Position numbers and translations under genes: made by a program
Shown here: piece by piece, positions 31,451 through 39,512 of the stretch
Layout of the letters: every line of letters starts with the position of its first letter
Position numbering within the stretch: the first letter of the stretch is position 1
The notes under the pieces: generated by a model
The model's database searches: none
The model's input: only the letters and a program-made list of their open reading frames with translations
What the model was told of the DNA's origin: nothing
Origin: Russula earlei
Lineage: Eukaryota; Basidiomycota; Agaricomycetes; Russulales; Russulaceae
Length of the DNA stretch: 39,512 nt
Assembly: GCA_025769875.1 (NCBI GenBank)
Contig: JAGFNK010000479.1
Coordinates: 1 to 39,512 of the forward strand
Direction: 5' to 3'

Positions 31451-33383
31451 ATGGCCTCGCCTCCTAGCAAACGCATGTCTGTATCGAGCCTCCACAGCCA
31501 ACGTAGCGCCAGCCCGGCTAGCATTCGATTTGCCTCAGCACCGAACGCAGAAACTGAAGAATGGCTCCAGGTTTGGGAAAGCACGACCGCTCAGTGTGCG
31601 TGGATCAGCTCGATCTCGCTTCGCCGTGTCCCAAAACTGACATAACCGCCAACCGACCTCATCCCGACCGACCAGCCTTGATCGGATGCCCGGTAGTCGC
31701 AGTCGAGGGTGAGATCGCGGTGGAAGAAGCTTGCGACGTGAATCTATAGTCCATTCGTCTTGCGCTGTGCGTACCCGCCGAGCTGATCCTGGAGGCACAC
31801 TGGCAGCTCCTGCTCTCCAAAGGCGCCTCATGCCTCGCCGTCACATCCACCGATAACGCGCCGGGGGCGGCGCACTACTCTGGCCTGTTTGACGTGAGCA
31901 CTGCTCGCCACAAATCGATGTGAGAAAACTGACGGCGCAGACGCAGTTCGCCGACGTGAACGCGTTCCTGACCTTTGCCGCAACGCAACACACGTATACT
32001 CCGGAGCACTTGCAAGGGAATCCGCGCGTCGCCCAAATCCTCGAGGCCGCCAAAGCGGGCCACGTTCCGGTGCGGCTCGTGAGCAGTGCGTTTCCTCATA
32101 TCGCTCTCTTCACTTCACTGGCGCGGGCGATCATGTGCCGTTGTTGGTAACGCCTCGCCCTCCATCTAGATCTTTCCGACAAGAATCCCTTCGTAGAGCT
32201 TCCGCACGATGCGTCCGTCATCGCGCTCCTCGGTGTCTTTTCCTCTGGTTTGCACCGCGGTACGTCCTCGCCGTTTTCGTGGTTCGGCATCCTCGACCGA
32301 CCTACCGTCTCCCCAGTGTTCGTCAAGTCGCCCGCCGGATCGTCAGAGTCGCACCTGGGCATGATCTCTGATCGTCGCCTCCTCGCGTACTTCAGTACCT
32401 TTGCCCGCTCGTCGAACGGCGCAGCGCCACCGCTACCTTCGATCCAGCCGTCTTCGTCGTTCTTTCGCTACGTCTCCAATCCGCTGAGCTCGCTGCCTCT
32501 CCCGTCGTTGCATCTCCATTCGGACGTCGTCGCAGCACATTCAGGCAATAACGTGCTAGACGCAATGCGGATGATGAGTGATCTGGGAGTCAGTAGCGTC
32601 GCGGTGTTGGAGGAGGAGAGTGGAAATTTGTTGAGCGCGGTCAGCATCACAGATATCGGACAGGTCATTCCAGATCACTTCGTCTTCTCTTGGAGGTTGA
32701 CAGCGGATCTATACTCGTAGACGGTCGTACCGTCACAGAGCAACCAAATTTTGACAATGCCTATTAAGCAACTTGTTTCACAGATCAAGGTTCTTAACAC
32801 ACTTCCTCCACATTTGGGTCCCTGAGACTACCACTTTTCAGATGCCTCATGGATGGACAGACGGGGCTGATAGATTTCCAGGTTTTACTTTTCCCTCCAG
32901 GGCTCATTAAATCCTCTCACGCTGTCGCACAGTGTATAGTGTCTTTCCGTCCTCTACGTTGGCCTATACGATCCAAAAGTTACTTACTAGTGCGTACATC
33001 AACCTTTCACGCGTTGGTCACTATTCGAGTTTTCTGAACTCTAGCGAACTCCCATCGCGTTTTCGTGATCTCTGAGACACCTGGCTCTGCATCCCCATCT
33101 ACAGTTGTCCGTGGAAACTTATCCGGCGTCGTCTCCATCGTTGACAGTAAGCGGTTCCAAGTTTTCTCGGTTCGAGTACCAGTTTGTTGAGTCGGGAGTG
33201 ACAGTCCTCTCCCTCTTTGCCCGCATCGCTAACATCCCCGATGTGGATCCGGGGAGAATGCAGCGCCATAGGCGCGCGTCTTCAGCTTCAAGCCAAGGAT
33301 CTGCGTCCGGTAACTTGGTAAACCTTGCACGCAGTACATCCAGCGGAAGTATCAGACGAGCCAGCGGACCAAGGGTGGCCTGA
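31451..33383 (+). CDS. SDS23: SDS23-family CBS-domain protein
   Basis: SDS23 proteins of fungi bind adenylate ligands through CBS pairs and modulate PP2A-type phosphatase and APC/C during cell-cycle and nutrient responses (family knowledge). About 438 residues in 11 exons; every junction I traced keeps frame. The N-terminus MASPPSKRMSVSSLHSQRS is Ser-rich and likely phosphorylated. Then VAVEGEIAVEEACD, GLFD/FADVNAFLTFAA, HLGMISDRRLLAYF, DAMRMMSDLGVSSVAVLEE, LLSAVSITDIGQ, VPSQSNQIL, WTDGADRFPVYSV, TTNSHRVFV, NLSGVVSIVD/ILSLFARIANIPDVDP. The basic Ser-rich tail RHRRASSASSQGS ends in RVA. It appears intact and functional. Confidence 0.9.
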
Positions 33384-33558
33384 GACGAGCGACAATCACG
33401 AAAATTCGGTTGTATATCGTAAAGTTGTTCTGGGTGCTGGTATTCTATGTTGTATCATGCGCCTCAAGTTAAATGGCTGTCGCTTAGTGAGAAGTAATTT
33501 GATTTTGTGATCTTATCACCGGCGGACGTAAAAACTTCCTCCTCAGCCGGGTCCCCCC

Positions 33559-35521
33559 ATGGCTGTTCCACAAAATTCTCTTGGTGGTTCCATCCCTGCA
33601 TTCACAGAGCATGCCGTCTCTGTCTCTCTCCCTAAGTGGATGGATAATGTTGGATACGAAGAAGGCGACGCGCGGGTGGTAGATGTCATGCAGACAGGAT
33701 ATCCACGCTTTTTCATACACCTGAACATCAGGAAGGTGAGGAACAGTTCTTGTCATGACCATGCGGGTGCCAGGGATTGCATCACGTTTCTCGATTCGTT
33801 TTCTGTTACTCATGGTCCATGTAGCTCTCCACCATTTTGGAACAGAAATTCTGCACACAAAGCGAGAGCTCCTTGCTCTTCCCTTCCCGCAAATCTGCCG
33901 AAGCATGTCGCGCATTCCTAGGGGCGCGCGACGTCTCGGCTCGCGTCGTGCAGCACTGCATCTCGGGGAGCCTCTGCATCTTCCTCGTTCTCTTCCCCGA
34001 GCGCAAGTTCAGCACCGCCAAGCAGTTCTGGCAGCACACCGGTCTCGGGGTCTCGAGCCGACTCGCCACGCACATCCTCGCCACGCTCGCATCGGCCTCG
34101 TCGCCCCCTCCCACCCCCACGCATCGCAAATCCATGTCACATCGCCATTACGCCTCCAAGCACGCGCACCAGCCTTCGAACGGAGCACAGCCGCTAGAAG
34201 CGGACCAAGCCGTATACCTCGAGGAGCGCTACGGACGCAACCTCGACGTCGCCGCCGCGAAACAGGCGAAGCGCGCTCTGCGTCGCCGCATCGCCGGTGT
34301 GCTCGTGCGCGACGAGAGCGCTGTGGACGGCGAGGTCGAGCTTGCGCAGAGCATGCGAGGCGTCGCGGTCACCGAGGACGACGTGTACCTCTTTCCGACC
34401 GGCATGAGCGCCATTTGGTCTGCCCATCAAGTTATCCTGGATGTTCGGGTCGCAAAAAAGAGCGTTTGCTTCGGGTTGCGTTCACATTGACTGCGTCGTC
34501 GAATTTGTCACTGAGCCCCCCCCCGCGCTTTTTAATCTAGCTTCCCTTACATCGATACTCTCAAGGTTCTAGAGAAGTGGGGCCCTGGGTGTTACTTCTT
34601 GGGCCTGGGCTTAGACTCTTCCATCGACGAGCTAGAGGCAATCCTGGAAGCAGAACGAGCACAAAGTCCCCATGAGCCCCCCATTCTCGCCCTCTTCACG
34701 GAGTTTCCATCAAACCCCCTCCTCCGCTCACCGGACCTCGAGCGCCTGCGAAGTCTTGCCGACAAGTACGACTTCCTGATTGTTGTGGATGACAGCATCG
34801 GCAACTTTGTCAACGTCGAAACTCTGCCATTTGCGGACATGGTAGCAACAAGCTTGACAAAGATCTTCAGTGGAGACTCCAATGTCATGGGCGGGAGGTG
34901 GGCAGTATAGTGTTTCCCCCGTGCTTCCTTTGACCTCAAACCGTTCGCAGCCTCGTTTTGAACCCTTCACGGAAACATTATGCTGCGCTAAAGGAGCGAC
35001 TGCTCACAAGATACGAAGACACCTACTACGACGAAGACGCTATCTTCATGGAACGCAACTCGCGCAATTTCTCCCAGCGTGCGGTCCAAATCGACGCCAA
35101 CGCTGAGCGCGTATGCGACTTCCTGCACGCGGCCTCGCAAGAGCCATCCTCGCCCATCACCGAGGTCTTCTACCCCAAGTGGCAAACCGCCAACCACTAC
35201 GCCGCACGCCGCTTACAGGGCGGCGGTTTCGGCGGACTCTTCTCGCTCGCGTTCGCGGGCAGTGCGCCAGCCGAGGCATTCTACGACGAGCTCGCGTGCG
35301 CCAAGGGCCCTAGCCTCGGTACCAACTTCACCCTCGCGTGCCCGTACACGATCCTCGCCCACTACGCCGAGCTCGACTGGGCGGCGCAGTACGGCGTGCC
35401 TAGGTCTCTCGTCCGCGTTAGCATCGGGCTGGAGGACGCGACCTGGCTGCACACGGTGTTCGCCGACGCACTGAAGGCGGCCGAAGACGCACATCGCGTT
35501 GAGTCGAATGCGGGAGCATAA
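33559..35521 (+). CDS. STR2: Cystathionine gamma-synthase
   Basis: A PLP enzyme that joins an activated homoserine ester with cysteine to give cystathionine in transsulfuration towards homocysteine and methionine. Four exons, 33559-33735, 33825-34474, 34541-34897 and 34951-35521, total 1755 bp, i.e. 584 residues, an exact multiple of three. Features: N-terminal [45 protein letters not shown], [15 protein letters not shown] (PLP-binding Asp) and [15 protein letters not shown] with the Schiff-base lysine, then [13 protein letters not shown] and [10 protein letters not shown] near the C-terminus. The long first half, with weak PLP-fold similarity, is usual for fungal CGS. The gene follows SDS23 by 175 bp on the same strand. 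Intact. Confidence 0.92.
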
Positions 35522-37140
35522 ACGACAATTGCACTTCGTTTTTGTGCGCGCGAAGCTAAGAACGTCCATCCAACTGGGCGTTTTTATGCCTTCTGTATCG
35601 ATCGCCTCATCCAACTGAGCCGAATCACGTCACGAGCTCATCCAACTGGGTGTGTATGTGTATGGCAAGGAAGTTCAAAGGGGGAGAAGGTTCGTCCTAG
35701 ACACGTCGTGGTAGACCGTGGAACGTCCAATGTAATTTCAAAGGGATCATCGATGTGTGCCCATCTGTACAATCTCAGATCCCAGCCCTATGAATTTTCT
35801 GGGTGTATCCTCGTTCAACATCAAAGAAAGCCACCAAGCAATACATATCAGTCCGATGAAACGATGTTAGTCTCACTCACTCCGAGAGACTAATACGAGG
35901 ATGAACATCGAAAGCACGGAAGGAGAACTCAAAATCGCGACGGACTCACCAAATAACTGGTCGTAAGGAGGAAATGAAATACCTCACAAGGAGGAAGGGC
36001 GGGAAAAATTAGACAGTGCAGCAGACCCAGAGTAGTCTGAATCGAGTTTCACGCCTTCCCTGAGGGAAGTAATGCGCGAGCCGCAAATTGGACTTAAGGG
36101 CGGAACACAAATGCCAACCCTCGTAACCCTCACCCCTCATACACCAGATTCCCGCATGACAGTCAACTCTGGGCGGTAAAACCAGAGTCCCCCTAGAGGT
36201 GACCATATGGGGCATGCCCCTTGAGCGACATGTGTATCGTTCAAACTGGTAAATGCACTTGGCCGTGTGCCTATTGCTTGGACGTCCGCACATGCCGATC
36301 GCCCAGTGGGAGTACTCCACAAGCAACACCATGGTTGCCCGTCCTCCGGGGTTCCAGGCTGCCAATATCAGGAGCTGCAGAGATGACCGCTAACCCTGCC
36401 CAACCGAATCGGATGGAAGGTGCGATAGGGTGATGGTGGGGTTACGCAGGACGGTATGGTGAACCGCCCGAGCTCCGCAACAAATCTCAAGGCCTCCAAC
36501 AGCACCCTCCCCTCCTGCAAAGCACCAGACACAAAGTCCAGATACCAAACAGAAGGATCTCTGGGAACAACACTGGGGAGGATCAATTCCTTGTTTGTTG
36601 CTCGACCATTACAGGTTGGACCCTGCTAGAGCCGATTGAAGGAGCCTCGAAGACTCAGACCTTAGCCCGCTCGCGAAGAAGAGAGGGAGACGCCTCTCGT
36701 GCGTAGCGAGCCATGCGGCCTTGGACCTGCTGGTGATGAAGAAAGAAAAAAAAAGACAAAACACGAGCCATAAAGCCCTGCCGTATGTAATATTCCCATC
36801 ACGTGCGACGCAAGTTTCGACCGTGCTAATTACAAGATGATTCATATGTGTCCCAATACGAGTCAGCTGGCGGGGAAATTTTACTCAACTTGGGCCGCTA
36901 ACCGGCTTCAAAGCGTCTAGTAAGAGAGGAGACGTCGGGACGATCTTTGTGGGCCTCTTGTTCTCGCCACGTGAGGGACGCGCTATGTTTCTTTGGCCCT
37001 GTTTGGTGTCCTCATTAGCGAGCGCGAGGCGGCCTTTCACTTGAGGTTGAACGTCAACATCAACATCAACCCTGCTGCCATCCAACCAAGAGCGCGAAAA
37101 TTCGGATCTTATTTCGCAACCTTTTCCACTCCTGATCATA
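35522..37140. other. Intergenic, no supported gene
   Basis: Short open frames on both strands show no recognisable motifs. Near the left end three copies of CATCCAACTG lie at 35567, 35608 and 35639 in the 3' flank of the CGS gene. The final hundred bases before 37141 would be the promoter of the next gene (CATCAACATCAACC repeats near 37055). Confidence 0.45.
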
Positions 37141-38510
37141 ATGCCACGCGACAGCAGCATCTCTATCAACGAACGAAGTAAAACGTACGAGGCACTTGTC
37201 AAGTCCTTGTTCACAAATATATCACACGCCATCGAACCTGAAATACCGCCCCGCCCGAAAAGCCGTATTGGATTTCGAGTGAACAAGCCGTCATCCAAAG
37301 TTAGGAACCGCCCTCAACAGGATAAACCCCTGTCTCATGTCAACACTCCTGGTGCTGACTCGGACGAAGATACCCCGGACTCGGAGACCTCAGACGAATG
37401 GTCTACTGACTCGGATACGAGCGACACCACATTATCTAACGACCTCCGCCCTTGCTCTGCTGTTCCCCTCACTTCCTCTCCCATCCTAGTTCCAGATGCA
37501 TTCCCGGAACGAGACCTCCCTAATCTCACCATTCAAACAGATTTGTCCATGCACCCACCTTCTTCACTACGCCCCATGTTCCCGAACCACGGCCTCTCGC
37601 GTAGCGCGCTTCAGCATCAAAAATGGCTGTGGAACACGCGGTACGACGAATGGATGCAGTGGCGCATGGAGGTTGAAACAGCCGAGGCAGAAATAGGACT
37701 GTACGGCGGAATTTCGAGCACCGCCGCTAATGACATACCACCGACGAGATGCTCCCGCGCATCATCGCCCATGCCGCCAGAAACTGAGCATCCCCAAGTC
37801 GGCAAGAAGGCGGAACTTAACGAGAAAATATTCCCTCGAACCGGAGATATCATGGCACTGCATGACCCCCAGGTGGCACGGCTGGACCAGACATTTTGCA
37901 ACTATCCTCTTTGGACGATCCAGAAGGTCCTCTTTGCCTGCAGTATGGACACTGCCGCGCGCGGAAGGCCCCTGACCCGAAAGTTTGACACCCATGGCGA
38001 TAAGCCAAGACACCGATGCACCACCTTCTACGATGGAAGGTGTCCGTGATGAAGAGCACGCGCTAGTTCCAAACGGCCTGCCCTTGTCTAAAGGTGATAA
38101 CATTCCTTGGTTGACGAAGCTTAGCTGGGAGACGAACTGGCACCTCGCTGGGAGGTCCTCACTGCTCTCGTCAGGACGACTGAGCAGGAAGTCCAGAGCA
38201 CAAGGGCTAACCTCGATTCCAGCGACGGTCACAACTCCCATCGGGCTTCCCGTAGTGGCCAGAAGCCTTGCAGATGTCGTCGAGAGCTCAAATACCCCTA
38301 TGTCGGCGTTTCTTCTTCACCGCCCCGGATGAATCAGGGGGGAGCGACGATAGTGAGAGCGATGACGATGAAGAGGATGACTACGGAGAAATTGTCCTTA
38401 ATCCGCGGTTCGGGATGCAGAGGACCTTGACAGAAGAACGGCGTTTACGGCGTCCATTCATGCGCCCTCAGATACTGCCCATTGATACACGAAGCGAAAT
38501 CAAGGAGTAA
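37141..38510 (+). pseudogene. Unknown basidiomycete protein, probably frameshifted
   Basis: The first frame (37141-38049) encodes 302 residues: a basic N-terminus with RPKSRIGFRVNKP, an acidic Ser/Asp stretch (DSDEDTPDSETSDEWSTDSD), then QHQKWLWNTRYDEWMQWRMEVETAEAE cut by me into its recognisable ends, and FPRTGDIMALHD..NYPLWTIQKVLF. Similar motifs occur in uncharacterised agaricomycete proteins. The homologous tail lies in other frames: LSWETNWHLA, then WEVLTALVRTTEQEVQ (38145 on), then RRFFFTAPDESGG and DDYGEIVLNPRFGMQ ending at 38510. No GT..AG introns that I tested join all three, so one-base indels, such as one near 38148, are likelier. Function is unknown. Confidence 0.5.
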
Positions 38511-39512
38511 GTTGGGTTCCTGATCATAACATTACAAGTAGAGCACTTATGCCCACACGCTAATTGCGCGTATTGTACGAATGACTACCCTTATGATAAT
38601 AGCACTCCGGAGTTTTGTAGCACACTACTTATACTGTTAATCGATTTGTATCTCAGAAGTTTTTTAACTCTTCTGGCTCTCCAGATGTTATCCTTGTGAT
38701 GCACACTGCCAAGCTAGAAACTTGATGCAGTATGGCATGAACGATGAGAACGATGAGCCGAACGGGGTTACTGCGCGCCGCGCCGACCGCCACATCACCA
38801 ACGCCCCTGATATATATCCGGCTCGCCCACAGCGCAATTTGTCAAGAAGCGTGCCTCCAGTATGGGAAAATCAGAGATGGATAATAAACGGTGGACGTGC
38901 TAGAGCATTTCACGAACCGAAAGCCGGGAAACGCCCTAAAGATGAACTTTTCGTACGTGAAACGTGGCGTTTATGTCCTCCATAAACAAAAAGATGATCG
39001 TGGAGAATCAAAAACAGGCATAGCGATAAAAGCATGTCATTTATTTGGTCCCTGTCACGTAAATCAGGCGTTGTCTTGTCAAACTAAAAAGAAAGAGAAC
39101 GCCAAATGGAAGAAGTGCTCAGTGTATGATACGTTAAAGCACTCAGCGGTTGTACTCGTACCCGCACCGCAAAGCTGCGAGAACCCACTTCTCGGCGCCG
39201 GAATCTAGTCCAAGGCCTGACGCTGCGAACGGCGCCCGGCGAAAGAAACAACAGCCAAGGATGGCCGCCAAAGTAACGGGTATACCTATGTAGTGGTACA
39301 ACACTATCGGGGACCTTCCATAAGGTAAGTACTAACTGATGGCGATAGCTGAGCTGAAACATGACACCGGCCTCGAGGCGAGCGTTCACGGCGCGTGGGT
39401 AGTCGCTATTGGACACGTAAGGCACGGCCAAGACTAGGATGGGAAGCAGGTGTCAATCCAATACGATGCGCCCTAAAGAACCCTTTCTAGATCGAGATGA
39501 CAACACAAGATT
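38511..39512. other. No supported gene; possible partial minus-strand frame at the edge
   Basis: A minus-strand frame at 39084-39431 (with upstream LPILVLAVPYVSNSDYPRAV open towards the window edge) is the only suggestive piece. It has a hydrophobic start and a likely donor after YRHQ, but I recognise no family. The rest shows no coding signal. Confidence 0.3.

Noticed and set aside
33755..34540. 261-codon plus-strand frame overlapping cystathionine gamma-synthase
   Set aside because: Arg/Ala/His-rich shadow frame; the CGS frame in the same place has family motifs and an exact exon sum.

Overview
This window looks like nuclear DNA of a filamentous basidiomycete, probably a wood- or litter-decay agaricomycete. 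The genes are split by many short introns (about 45-80 bp, GT..AG). They include a multi-copy cytochrome P450 cluster, a fungal SDS23-type CBS protein, cystathionine gamma-synthase and several families I know mainly from Agaricomycetes (a DUF6699-like domain, KDZ-type transposase remnants). The species cannot be named from sequence alone. All exon models were built by eye from splice sites and conservation between copies.

Left half (1-24,600): a minus-strand array of four related P450 genes, at 1724-4183, 8235-10714, 11700-14154 and 21750-24201. They share one 18-exon structure that includes a 7-nt exon. Copies 2, 3 and 4 read as intact; copy 1 has a broken splice donor. A decayed ornithine decarboxylase gene lies between copies 1 and 2 on the plus strand. 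Copies 3 and 4 belong to a segmental duplication (about 10,798-14,600 and 16,742-24,600). After the duplication each arm took a different transposon: a solo LTR with a nested MITE in the first arm (10,907-11,327), and a 4.5-kb Ty1/copia element with 250-bp LTRs and a 5-bp target-site duplication in the second (17,146-21,659). Between the arms lies a 912-bp stretch with no CpG at all. The two LTRs differ at ten sites, all transitions and nine at CpG, which points to cytosine-methylation decay.

Middle (24,600-27,470): a transposon graveyard. It holds a possible hAT-like non-autonomous element with GGGTA-rich ends, dispersed palindromic repeats inside it, and the C-terminal remnant of a KDZ/Plavaka-like transposase.

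Right part (27,470-39,512): more ordinary genes. A truncated VPS39/TGFBRAP-like CNH-domain gene (minus) shares a 133-bp divergent promoter with a plus-strand two-part gene of unknown function ending in a DUF6699-like domain. Then come SDS23 (paired CBS regulator) and cystathionine gamma-synthase (methionine biosynthesis), both intact, and a frameshifted unknown gene. The last kilobase has no gene I can support.

I do not see a clearly new defence or metabolic system. The most informative content is the recent evolution of the P450 array and the transposon-linked CpG decay.
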